Below, piece by piece: positions 15,731 through 22,885 of a DNA stretch of 47,593 bases. Location of the stretch: positions 1 through 47,593 of the forward strand of contig JACPQC010000017.1 in assembly GCA_016190695.1 (NCBI GenBank), in the 5' to 3' direction. The position numbers and the translations under genes were made by a program. The notes beneath the pieces are model-generated. The model had not been told where the DNA came from and searched no databases. It was given only the letters and a program-made list of their open reading frames with translations. The DNA comes from Chloroflexota bacterium (GTDB taxonomy: Bacteria > Chloroflexota > Dehalococcoidia > Dehalococcoidales > RBG-16-60-22). How positions within the stretch are numbered: the stretch's first letter is position 1; the number at the start of each line of letters is the position of its first letter.

Positions 15731-16984
15731 TTGTCTGAAATCGCCAGAAACAGGCCATCTATCCTGCAACGCTGGGGCGGCGGCGCTGCCGCTTTTTTCA
15801 CTTACACACATCTCAGCCATGACCTGGTCACCGGGCTGCTGGTAGCCTTGCTGCCGCTGATAAGAGAAGGCCTGGGATTGAGCTATCTTGAGACCGGACT
15901 GGTCCTGTCCGCCTTCACCATTACCTCCGGCGTGTCACAGGTCCCCGGCGGCTGGCTGGGTGACCGCCTCAAGCGGCAGGTGGTCATGGCTATCGGGCTG
16001 ACCGGCATCGGTCTTACCTCGATAGCCGTGGGTTTGAGTTCCTCCTACTACCAGCTACTGTTCATCCTGGTATTCATGGGCCTCTTCGCCGGCGCTTACC
16101 ACCCTTCAGCGACATCCATCCTGTCCAGCCAGACCGAAGTGTCCCGGAGAGGGAAGGCCATAGCCGTTCACATGGTGGGCGGTACCGTTGGTTACGCCGT
16201 AGGCCCGGTGCTGGGCGGATTCATCGCTCAAGTCTCGGTGTGGCGCTTCGCTTTCATCCTGCTGGGCCTTCCCGCCATTATCGCTGCCCCGGTAGTGCTG
16301 AGACGGTTCAGGGGTCAGGACTTAAACAAAATGGAAAGCGGGGCCAAGTCCCGGCACGAACCTGCACCAGGTGGTGCGCAGACGAAAGCCCCCGGCATCA
16401 TCAAAGCGCTGCGGCCACTGGCAGTCATCTTCTCTCTGGTTGTCCTGGTCCATTTCATCAGCGGCTCGGCCATGGCCTTCATCCCGATATACCTGGTGGA
16501 CAGGCACGCCGTCTCCCCGACCTACGCCGTCATGCTTATCAGCCTGGTCAGGGTGGGGGGAGTGGGTGGCAGCCTGTTCGGCGGCTGGCTCTCCGACCGG
16601 TGGGGCCGGAAGAATGCCACCGTGCTGACCCTGGTCATCACTGGCCCGGTCCTGTTCATGCTCACAAGGCTACCCTTTAGCTGGGGGCTGATCGTGGTAT
16701 TAATGCTCTTCGGCATGATCTCTTACATGAGGCCGACGGCCTTTCTGCCCTTCCTCATGGACAGCGCGCCTGCCCATCTCAGGGGCACCATTTTTGGCAT
16801 ATACCTGGGCCTGGCCATGGAGGGCATGAGCCTGCTGCAACCGGTGGCCGGATACTACATGGACATCTTCGGCATAGTAGAGGTGTTTGATGTTATCGCC
16901 TTAAGCACAGTGGCTGTGTCGCTGATTACCCTGGTCTGGGCGAGGATGTCAAGGAAGGCGCGGCAGGCCGTGCCTGGCCTTTGA
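15731..16984 (+). CDS. MFS transporter
   Basis: A 417-residue protein with about twelve hydrophobic segments and a charged central loop (about 195-222) between the two halves. The motif GGWLGDRLKRQ after helix 2, and its second-half equivalent GGWLSDRWGRK, are the MFS motif A repeats. The type is the drug/sugar/organic-ion group; the substrate is unknown. The start is TTG at 15731 with a gaaagg site ten bases before it. It follows the molybdenum hydroxylase genes on the same strand, so uptake of that enzyme's substrate is a reasonable guess. It ends eight bases from the convergent metallohydrolase gene. Confidence 0.88.
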   Translation: MSEIARNRPSILQRWGGGAAAFFTYTHLSHDLVTGLLVALLPLIREGLGLSYLETGLVLSAFTITSGVSQVPGGWLGDRLKRQVVMAIGLTGIGLTSIAVGLSSSYYQLLFILVFMGLFAGAYHPSATSILSSQTEVSRRGKAIAVHMVGGTVGYAVGPVLGGFIAQVSVWRFAFILLGLPAIIAAPVVLRRFRGQDLNKMESGAKSRHEPAPGGAQTKAPGIIKALRPLAVIFSLVVLVHFISGSAMAFIPIYLVDRHAVSPTYAVMLISLVRVGGVGGSLFGGWLSDRWGRKNATVLTLVITGPVLFMLTRLPFSWGLIVVLMLFGMISYMRPTAFLPFLMDSAPAHLRGTIFGIYLGLAMEGMSLLQPVAGYYMDIFGIVEVFDVIALSTVAVSLITLVWARMSRKARQAVPGL

Positions 16985-16992
16985 AGTGATCC

Positions 16993-17982
16993 TCATCGTG
17001 CCAGAGAGAACATGACCTTGCCGTCCTTTTTATCCCGCCGCACCCTTTGCTCCCGCTCAAGATAGACCAAGTGGGCTATGGTCTCACCAACGGCAAACCA
17101 CTTCTGCGAGATGGGAAACTCCTGCCAGGAGCCAAACCCGGCGTCCCAGGTCAGGCAAGCGGCGACATCGAAGGCGGTCTTGCCCCCGTTCCCCAGGGCG
17201 GTGACCACCTCAGCCGTCCGGCGGGCATGGTGCTCCTGTAGCTCGTTGATCCGGCCTCTGTGGTCGGTGAGATTGACCCGGTGGCCGGTGAGCACCAGGT
17301 CAACCTCCAGGTCATAGACCTTGTTCAGGCTGTCCTGGTAGCTCCTGAGCGGGTCGTCCACCATGGGCCAGGTGCCGATGTGCGGGGTGATATCGAAAAG
17401 GATGTGGTCGCCGGATACGAGGAGCCTCTTCACCGCTTCGTAGAGGCATGTGTGGCCCGGGGAGTGCCCCGGCGTCTCGATACAGGCGAAACGGAAGTCC
17501 CCCACCTCCAGGACATCCCCGTCTTTCACCGTGTGGAAATCGGGGCAGTGCTGCAGACCGTAGCGGCGTCCGGGGTGCCTCTCCAGCGAAGTTGCCGCCT
17601 CGCTCTCAGGAAAGCCATTGTCAACATACTCCCGAAAAAGGTCCTGCCAGTAGCCGTCCCTGTCGGAAAACTCAGAGGTGATGGTCGCCGCCTCTCTCTC
17701 GTTGATGAAAATGCTTGAGGTGCGGGAGGCGAGGTCGTTGACCAGGCCGATATGGTCGGCGTGAAGGTGGGTGATAAAGAAATCGGTCTTTTCCAGGTCA
17801 ACTGCCAGTTCGCTAAGATAGGCCAGCATGACGCGCAGACATTCTTCCCGGCGCATGCCGGTATCAATGACCAGGCACCGGCTGCGGGAGATGACCACAT
17901 AGGAGTTCAGGGACTTCAGCGGGCTATTCGGCAGGGGGATGACCAACTGGAACAGGCCGGGCAGGACTTCTTCGACTTTCAT
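16993..17982 (-). CDS. MBL-fold metallohydrolase
   Basis: A 329-residue metallo-beta-lactamase-fold protein. The metal motif THLHADHIG near residue 75 gives the first ligands, ETPGHSPGHTCLY the next, and SGDHILF and LTGHR the remaining His/Asp ligands. The C-terminal third is mostly helical and could be a winged helix, as in LACTB2-like proteins. It is the last gene of the minus-strand sulfur operon, 39 bases after tusA. Known MBL proteins in such settings include persulfide dioxygenases and thioester or quorum-signal hydrolases; nothing here decides among these. Confidence 0.85.
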   Translation of the reverse strand: MKVEEVLPGLFQLVIPLPNSPLKSLNSYVVISRSRCLVIDTGMRREECLRVMLAYLSELAVDLEKTDFFITHLHADHIGLVNDLASRTSSIFINEREAATITSEFSDRDGYWQDLFREYVDNGFPESEAATSLERHPGRRYGLQHCPDFHTVKDGDVLEVGDFRFACIETPGHSPGHTCLYEAVKRLLVSGDHILFDITPHIGTWPMVDDPLRSYQDSLNKVYDLEVDLVLTGHRVNLTDHRGRINELQEHHARRTAEVVTALGNGGKTAFDVAACLTWDAGFGSWQEFPISQKWFAVGETIAHLVYLEREQRVRRDKKDGKVMFSLAR

Positions 17983-18021
17983 TACTACTGCTGGCAGGCC
18001 ATAGCGCCGGGCGTCTTCCCG

Positions 18022-18255
18022 TCAGTCCTGCGTCTTTCTCACGTAGACCTTTATCTCGGCCCCGTTCTCCTCTTCGCCGAGGTACTCGTTTCCGGTGCTC
18101 TCGCACCAGGCGGGCATGTCCTGCTTGATGCCCTGGTCGTCGGAGAGCACCTCGAGGACCTCGCCGACCTTCAGCTTCTTTATCCGTTCAGCCGTCCTGA
18201 CGATGGGCATAGGGCAGTAAAGTCCCATGCAGTCCAGGCTCTGATCTGCCTTCAT
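18022..18255 (-). CDS. tusA: TusA-like sulfur carrier
   Basis: A small (77-residue) TusA/SirA-family protein. CMGLYCPMPIVRTAE near the N-terminus contains the CPxP motif whose first Cys carries persulfide sulfur. TusA proteins accept sulfur from cysteine desulfurases or rhodaneses and pass it to DsrE-type proteins, tRNA-thiolation enzymes or Mo-cofactor enzymes. DsrE-like, IscU and NifS-like genes lie directly upstream. I prefer the ATG at 18255; a TTG at 18264 is possible but lies only two bases from the aaggag site. Confidence 0.88.
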   Translation of the reverse strand: MKADQSLDCMGLYCPMPIVRTAERIKKLKVGEVLEVLSDDQGIKQDMPAWCESTGNEYLGEEENGAEIKVYVRKTQD

Positions 18256-18278
18256 ATCAGTCAAAACTCCTTCCGTGC

Positions 18279-18770
18279 CTAGATGAAAAGTACCACCTGG
18301 GACTTGCGCGCCTCGCCCAGGAAAAAGGCGGCCCCGGCCATGGGGCTGATGCCGTCCCGAAAAGCATCTTCAGGCAACCCCATAACTTTGCAGGTAGTGT
18401 TACAGGGGATCATCTTCACCCCCATCTCCTGGGCCATGGTGATGAACTGCTCGATAGTGGGGACCTTGCTCTCCTTCATCAGACGGCGCATGGCCCGAGT
18501 GCCCAGGCCGAACAGGTGAAAATTGGACAACCTTAACCTGCTGGGGCCGCCCCGGTCGATGAAGTGCAGCGCCTTGCGCAATATGCCCTTGCTCCTGATC
18601 CGGCCATCGTTCTTCTTGAGGATGTCCAGCCCCCAAAAGGTAAAGTACATATTTACGTCCATGCCCATACTGGCACCGGTGGTGGCCAGCATAAACCCGG
18701 CCAGCGCCCGGTCAAGATCGCCGCTGAACATAACAATGGTCAGCTTTTCTTTCTCTTTCTCCTTGTCCAT
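18279..18770 (-). CDS. DsrE/DsrF-like sulfur-relay protein
   Basis: A 163-residue cytosolic protein of the DsrE-like (DrsE_2, peroxiredoxin-like) group. The pattern is typical: a hydrophobic first strand (TIVMFSGDLDRALAGF), GMDVNMYFTFWGLDIL, and then a Cys segment IPCNTTCKVMGL where one or both cysteines may carry sulfur. It lies between the zinc ribbon and tusA with spacings of eight and fourteen bases, supporting a joint persulfide-transfer role. The Lys/Glu-rich N-terminus (MDKEKEKEKL) looks like a disordered tail. Confidence 0.82.
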   Translation of the reverse strand: MDKEKEKEKLTIVMFSGDLDRALAGFMLATTGASMGMDVNMYFTFWGLDILKKNDGRIRSKGILRKALHFIDRGGPSRLRLSNFHLFGLGTRAMRRLMKESKVPTIEQFITMAQEMGVKMIPCNTTCKVMGLPEDAFRDGISPMAGAAFFLGEARKSQVVLFI

Positions 18771-18778
18771 TTATCCTC

Positions 18779-18958
18779 TCATTCCTTGATGGCGGCACCG
18801 CAATGGGGGCAGACCCTGTCCTCGCGAGACAGGCTTTTGTGACATTTGGGACAGCACAGTACGGTCACTTTGCAGATATCGCAAAACGGCCAGGATTCCT
18901 CCCCTACTTCAGTCTCACAGAAAGGACATACGCACTGTCCTGCTTTCTTCTCAGTCAT
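18779..18958 (-). CDS. 59-residue double zinc-ribbon protein
   Basis: A short gene with ten cysteines. Four CxxC pairs are present: C11/C14 (CPFC), C26/C29 (CDIC), C36/C39 (CPKC) and C50/C53 (CPHC), as expected for two zinc ribbons; C9 and C35 are extra. The ATG overlaps the iscU stop by eight bases and its own stop is eight bases before the DsrE-like gene, so it belongs to the operon. A ggagggg site precedes the start. It could be a metal-binding adaptor or a scaffold-interacting factor; the function is unknown. Confidence 0.8.
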   Translation of the reverse strand: MTEKKAGQCVCPFCETEVGEESWPFCDICKVTVLCCPKCHKSLSREDRVCPHCGAAIKE

Positions 18959-19346
18959 TCTTCCCCTCCTTCTGCTTCTTCTTGCCCAGGTAGTCCTGTA
19001 TAGCCTTGTGCAGGGCTTCGTCGCCCAGGTTGGAGCAATGGAACTTGTTCTTGGGCAGCCCGCCCAGCTCCTCGGCCACGGTGTGGGCGTCTATCTTCAT
19101 CGCTTCTTCCAGCGTCTTGCCTTTGGCCAGCTCGCTGACCATGCTGGAAACAGCGATGGCCGCCCCGCAGCCGAAGGTCTTGAACTTGACATCCTCCAGG
19201 TAACCGTCTTTCACCCTGATGTAGAAGGTCATCATATCACCACAAACCGGATTTCCCACTTCGCCGACCCCGTCGGGGTCCTCTATTTCGCCCACGTTGC
19301 GCGGGTTCATGAAGTGGTCCATCACCTTATCACTGTAAACTGGCAT
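18951..19346 (-). CDS. iscU: IscU/NifU-type Fe-S scaffold protein
   Basis: A 131-residue scaffold on which Fe-S clusters are assembled. The three conserved cysteines are C35 (NPVCGD), C60 (FGCGAA) and C104 (FHCSN), with Asp37 next to the first. The segment MDHFMNPRNVGEI is the family's N-terminal helix. It lacks the ferredoxin-like and Nfu domains of full NifU. The ATG at 19346 is chosen over an upstream in-frame ATG because aaaggagg lies just before it and homologues start here. It begins immediately after the stop of the NifS-like gene. Confidence 0.93.
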   Translation of the reverse strand: MPVYSDKVMDHFMNPRNVGEIEDPDGVGEVGNPVCGDMMTFYIRVKDGYLEDVKFKTFGCGAAIAVSSMVSELAKGKTLEEAMKIDAHTVAEELGGLPKNKFHCSNLGDEALHKAIQDYLGKKKQKEGKND

Positions 19347-19347
19347 G

Positions 19348-20535
19348 CTAACTGCCTCCTTTGCCTGCCCTGGTAAATTTAGCATAAAGAGGTGACATCT
19401 GTCTCAGCCTGTCCACTATGGACGGCATCACCTCGATAACATAATTTATGTCCTCGGCGGTATTGTCTATGCCCAGGGTGAACAGGATAGACCCCTGGGC
19501 CAGCTCATGGGAGAGGCCCATCGCCAGGAGCACGTGGGAGGCCTTGAGCGCGCGGGACGTGCACGAAGAGCCGCTGGAAACGGCCACCCCTTTGCTGTTC
19601 AGCATCATCAGCATGGACTCGCCCTCAATGAACTCCACGCAGAAACTGGCGTGTCCCGGCAAACGCTGCTCGGTATGCCCGGTGACGGCGACGTGGCCGA
19701 TAGCGGCAGGCAGTTCAACGAGCAGGCGGTTGCGCAGGACGGTCAGCTTCCTCATGCGCTCGTCCAAATGCAGCCGGGCCAGTTCCGCCGCCTTGCCCAT
19801 GCCGGCGATGGCCGGGACGTTCTCGGTGCCGGCGCGCCGACCGCCTTCCTGCACCCCACCGTCGAGCAGGGGCATTATGCGCACGCCCCGGCGGAGCCAC
19901 AGCGCCCCCGCCCCCTTTGGGCCGTAGAACTGGCTGGCCGCCAGGCTCAGGGCATCCACCCCAAGCTGCTTCACGTCAACGGGGATGGTGCCGGCGGTGG
20001 CCACGGCATCGGTATGGAAAGGGATGTTGTGCTCCTTCGTTATCCGGGCGATCTCGGCGATGGGCTGGACGGCGCCCACTTCGCCGTTAGCGTGCATCAC
20101 CGATACCAGCACCGTGTCCTTCCTGATGGCCCGTCGCACATCTTCGGGGTCGACCAGGCCGTATTTGTCCACCGGCACCAGTGTCAGTTCGAAGCCCAGT
20201 TTCTCCAGGGTGCGGGCCGAGTGCATCACCGAGAAATGCTCGATGTCCGATATCACCAGGTGCTTTCCTTTGGACTGCTGGGCCAGCGCCATCCCTTTGA
20301 CGGCGAAATTGTTGCTCTCGGTGCCGCTGGCGGTGAAGATTATCTCTTCGGCCTTAGCTCCGATGAGCTGGGCCACCTGCTCGCGGGCAGCCTCCAGCGC
20401 CTCCCTGGGCGAATCACCCCAGTCATGCAATGATGAAGGATTGCCGAAGGACTCCCCCAGGTAGGGCATCATGACCTCCCTGACCTCGGCCAGTACCGAT
20501 GTTGTTGCTGAATTGTCCAGATATACTTTTCTCAT
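19348..20535 (-). CDS. NifS/IscS-like cysteine desulfurase lacking the PLP lysine
   Basis: A 395-residue fold-type I aminotransferase-class protein. Family landmarks are YLDNSATT at the N-terminus, GTESNN, D176 (HTDA), [18 protein letters not shown], and the sulfur-accepting cysteine C325 in [10 protein letters not shown]. The Schiff-base lysine, found in SxHKxYGPKG, is missing: the sequence is [11 protein letters not shown] with Gln202 at the lysine position and Ser201 for the His. A179 replaces the Gln that stacks on PLP (E. coli Q183). The DNA supports this without any frame ambiguity. A lysine-less IscS is known from Archaeoglobus. It lies between the hemerythrin-like and iscU genes. The ATG at 20535 follows aggtggtgg; the upstream in-frame extension is not family-like. 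Confidence 0.87.
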   Translation of the reverse strand: MRKVYLDNSATTSVLAEVREVMMPYLGESFGNPSSLHDWGDSPREALEAAREQVAQLIGAKAEEIIFTASGTESNNFAVKGMALAQQSKGKHLVISDIEHFSVMHSARTLEKLGFELTLVPVDKYGLVDPEDVRRAIRKDTVLVSVMHANGEVGAVQPIAEIARITKEHNIPFHTDAVATAGTIPVDVKQLGVDALSLAASQFYGPKGAGALWLRRGVRIMPLLDGGVQEGGRRAGTENVPAIAGMGKAAELARLHLDERMRKLTVLRNRLLVELPAAIGHVAVTGHTEQRLPGHASFCVEFIEGESMLMMLNSKGVAVSSGSSCTSRALKASHVLLAMGLSHELAQGSILFTLGIDNTAEDINYVIEVMPSIVDRLRQMSPLYAKFTRAGKGGS

Positions 20536-20552
20536 TGGACCACCACCTGGCA

Positions 20553-21104
20553 TTAAGATTGTGTCTCCGCTGCCCCGGTCTGTCCCTGCAGACTTCCCAG
20601 CAGGTAACTGCGCATTTTTTGCAGTAGTTCCTGTTCGCTGGATGCGTGTATCTCGAACAGCTTCCGGGTGTGTACCATGTATACCCGGATGCCCCAGGCC
20701 TTGCCTTGCCAGATCACGTGGTGCGTCTCGGCCACCTTCAGTTCGTCCATATCTATGCCCAGCTTGGCCAGGCGCTCCCGGAGCTCGGCGTGTTCCGCCA
20801 GCCATACCCGCCAGGCAGGGGCCATCTCACTGGTGCCGTGCCTTTCTACGGCGGGCATGAGAAACGTCTCTTCAAAGTGGAAGTGCCGTGATATGGCGCG
20901 TTCGATGACATCCAGGGCTGACTTCCACCGGCCCAGCCCCTGGACATGGTCTTCCCAGCGCCCCGGGACGAACTCGCCTTCGGCCCGCTCCAGTCCCCCG
21001 ATAGCGCCGAGGTCATTGGCCATCTTTTCCATGGCCTGAAGATCGCCGATGATCCGCTTGTGCTCCTCGATGATCCGGTCGATCATAGCCAGGACATCTT
21101 GCAT
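20553..21104 (-). CDS. Hemerythrin-like (HHE) domain protein
   Basis: A 183-residue four-helix protein of the HHE family. Candidate di-iron ligands are H15 (EEHKRI), the HFHFEE segment, H in AVERHG, H in LAEHAEL and the later ETHHVIW. Such domains sense or carry O2 or NO, or take part in Fe-S repair (as in RIC/YtfE). Location upstream of nifS-iscU-like genes favours an Fe-S cluster damage or repair link. The ATG at 21104 has a strong gaggagg site; the longer upstream frame is unsupported. The stop is 17 bases before the NifS-like start. Confidence 0.82.
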   Translation of the reverse strand: MQDVLAMIDRIIEEHKRIIGDLQAMEKMANDLGAIGGLERAEGEFVPGRWEDHVQGLGRWKSALDVIERAISRHFHFEETFLMPAVERHGTSEMAPAWRVWLAEHAELRERLAKLGIDMDELKVAETHHVIWQGKAWGIRVYMVHTRKLFEIHASSEQELLQKMRSYLLGSLQGQTGAAETQS

Positions 21105-21158
21105 TGGTTCCTCCTCACATAAGACTTCAGGAAACCACCTGTACAGATGCATGCCGGT

Positions 21159-21368
21159 TCAGGGATAGACCTGGCGGCCGTCGTCATCCTCAACGATGAT
21201 GGCGTCTTGCGGGCAACTCTCGGCCGCCGTGATCAGGGTATCTTCGTCAACAGATGAAGGGTCGAGCGCCACCGCCTTGCGCTCGTCATCGAAGGCGAAA
21301 ACGGTCGGAGCGTATGCTACGCAGTTACCTATGCCGGTGCACAAGTCCCTGTCTACTCTTACTTTCAT
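21159..21368 (-). CDS. Ferredoxin, three-Cys type (3Fe-4S or 4Fe-4S)
   Basis: A 69-residue ferredoxin. Its cysteines are C10, C16 and C52 (CTGIGNC ... SCP), so the second position of the normal CxxCxxC is Ile13. This three-Cys pattern is typical of [3Fe-4S] ferredoxins such as those serving P450s (CxGxGxC ... CP). It is acidic, as usual for electron carriers. First gene of the minus-strand sulfur operon; a possible extended -10 (TGATAAAAT, 21408-21400) lies about 30 bases upstream. There is no clear ribosome-binding site. Confidence 0.85.
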   Translation of the reverse strand: MKVRVDRDLCTGIGNCVAYAPTVFAFDDERKAVALDPSSVDEDTLITAAESCPQDAIIVEDDDGRQVYP

Positions 21369-21399
21369 CGAGCCACTTTGGAGGGCCTTTTCCAGTTGT

Positions 21400-21408
21400 A
21401 TTTTATCA
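21400..21408 (-). promoter_or_regulatory. Extended -10 promoter of the ferredoxin-to-MBL operon
   Basis: TGATAAAAT on the minus strand, a TGn-extended -10 box; no convincing -35 box. The remaining bases of the 21369-21611 gap hold this and the csoR promoter. Confidence 0.35.
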
Positions 21409-21554
21409 CATAGCAGCGGCTGTTCATAGCCGGAGCGCCGCTGCAGGCCGGAAAGAAAAAGCTACACTGTTAGTATAAGCTCCCGGCGGGCAAGAGGATA
21501 TGATATGTGTCATAATCGGGCCAGGCCGCGCTTGAGCGGTGACCGGTAACATAG

Positions 21555-21584
21555 TTGACAACGGCTTATACCCTATGGTAGTAT
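21555..21584 (+). promoter_or_regulatory. csoR promoter with candidate CsoR operator
   Basis: TTGACA (21555-21560), 18 bases, TAGTAT (21579-21584). The spacer and -10 contain atacc-ctat-ggtagtat, an imperfect dyad resembling the ATACCC...GGGTAT operators of CsoR proteins. This suggests copper-responsive autorepression. Confidence 0.5.
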
Positions 21585-21611
21585 TCGGTACAAAGGGGCA
21601 GGAGCAACATA

Positions 21612-21902
21612 ATGGCCATAGAGACGAGGTACCATTATACCCGCGACATGGAATCGCTGCTGAAGCGGATGAAGAAGATAGAGGGGCAGGCCAAGGGCAT
21701 CCAGCGGATGATCGAAGAGGGGCGCTACTGCATTGATATCGCGCAGCAGCTATCAGCCCTCTCCGCTGCCGCCGATGAGGTGGCCCTGCTCGTCCTGCAG
21801 TCCCACATCGAAGGCTGCATGACCAGCGCCATCCGGGAGCAGAGCGGAGAAGGCTACATCAAGGAGTTGATGGAAACGCTGCGCAAGGCCATGAGACGTT
21901 AA
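21612..21902 (+). CDS. csoR: Copper-sensing repressor CsoR
   Basis: A 96-residue all-helical CsoR/RcnR-family regulator. The Cu(I) ligand set is intact: C40 (RYCIDI), H65 and C69 (SHIEGC). LLKRMKKIEGQAKGIQRMIE is the DNA-binding helix pattern. Binding of Cu(I) releases it from DNA. It heads an operon with copA and other copper-linked genes, and its promoter carries a suitable dyad. Start ATG at 21612 with ggag upstream. Persulfide sensing (CstR) needs only the two Cys, so the His favours copper. Confidence 0.93.
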   Translation: MAIETRYHYTRDMESLLKRMKKIEGQAKGIQRMIEEGRYCIDIAQQLSALSAAADEVALLVLQSHIEGCMTSAIREQSGEGYIKELMETLRKAMRR

Positions 21903-21941
21903 GTTCAATGGCCTCAGATGGTAATAGAGGACAGGTGACAG

Positions 21942-22325
21942 TTGATTACGGGAAAGAGGATACTGTTGGTTGTGGCGCTGCTGGCGGCGGCCGGGCTGGG
22001 CTACCTGGGTTACACGGCCTTTGTTCACAGCGAAGCCGGATTTCTCACCGTGAGCCAGTTCAGCTCGCAGGCCGAGTCCCTGGTGGGGAGGCAATCCCGG
22101 GTGGGAGGCGTGGTGGTGCCCGGCACCATAAAACGGGATGCGGGACTGGTGAACTTCACCCTTGCCGAGGGCGGAGAGAGAATAAACGTGACCTATCAGG
22201 GGACCCCGCCCGATGAGTTTGGTCCAGGTAGAGAGATAATTATTGAAGGCAGGTACAGCGCTGTAGACGTCTTCGAGGCCACCGCTTTCGGCGCCAGCCG
22301 CTCCGTCTGCAATATATGTCACTGA
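21942..22325 (+). CDS. CcmE-like OB-fold membrane-anchored protein ending in CxxCH
   Basis: A 127-residue protein with an N-terminal membrane anchor (about 6-27) and an extracytoplasmic OB fold resembling the haem chaperone CcmE: VGGVVVPGTIKRD (54-66), INVTYQGTPPDEFGPG (81-96) and IIIEGRY. In CcmE haem is attached to a His in an HxxxY motif; here that part is absent and the chain ends with CNICH (123-127), a CxxCH motif. It may bind haem c or a metal such as Cu(I). It lies between csoR and the NfeD-like gene, with no cytochrome c maturation gene visible. The start is TTG at 21942. Confidence 0.78.
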   Translation: MITGKRILLVVALLAAAGLGYLGYTAFVHSEAGFLTVSQFSSQAESLVGRQSRVGGVVVPGTIKRDAGLVNFTLAEGGERINVTYQGTPPDEFGPGREIIIEGRYSAVDVFEATAFGASRSVCNICH

Positions 22326-22392
22326 TACCGGGCGGGATTTTTGAAATTGAGTAATCGGTCGTATTACGCAATGATAGCGCGAGTGGAGGGCA

Positions 22393-22866
22393 ATGGCCGG
22401 GCTATTTGAAAGCAATGCCGTCTGGATAATCTGGGGGCTGATCGGGGTTGCCTTCCTGGTGTTCATGGTGCTGGCCCCCTGTCATGCCGTTTTCCTGACG
22501 CCCTTTGTGGGGCTGCCGCTCTTCTGGCTTATGCCTCTGATCTCGGCCCTGTCTATTTACCTGGTGATTTTACTGGTGTCCGCCTTGCTGTACCTGGTCA
22601 TGATCAGGGCATTGAGGCAACCGGTGAGGGATGACTTCCGCAGCCTGGTGGGCGCACGGGCGGAAGTGGTCTCAACAGCAGAGACAAATGAATCCAGCCG
22701 CTACCTGGTGCGTTGCCGTGGCGAGCTATGGAGCGCCTATTGCGACACGTCCCTGGACGTAGGCGAACAAGTGAGAGTAGCCGGCGTCAAGGGCGTAGGC
22801 GTAGTGGTGGAACCGTGCGGCAGCGGCACCGCGCCGGTTACTGAGACCGGGCGGGAATGCCACTGA
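22393..22866 (+). CDS. NfeD-like membrane protein with C-terminal OB fold
   Basis: A 157-residue protein. Two or three hydrophobic helices occupy about residues 9-72. The C-terminal part, [13 protein letters not shown] ... [21 protein letters not shown], is the NfeD-type OB domain seen in membrane-protein quality-control partners of stomatins. Six cysteines are scattered along the chain and the last residues are ECH. Its position between the CcmE-like and copA genes points to membrane handling under copper stress. Start ATG with ggaggg close by. Confidence 0.72.
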   Translation: MAGLFESNAVWIIWGLIGVAFLVFMVLAPCHAVFLTPFVGLPLFWLMPLISALSIYLVILLVSALLYLVMIRALRQPVRDDFRSLVGARAEVVSTAETNESSRYLVRCRGELWSAYCDTSLDVGEQVRVAGVKGVGVVVEPCGSGTAPVTETGRECH

Positions 22867-22885
22867 CGGTTTAAGGAGGTATTGT

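Noticed and set aside
20536-20805. Long N-terminal extension of the NifS-like protein
   Set aside because: The extension is a shadow of the hemerythrin-like gene in another frame; family similarity begins at 20535, which has its own ribosome-binding site.
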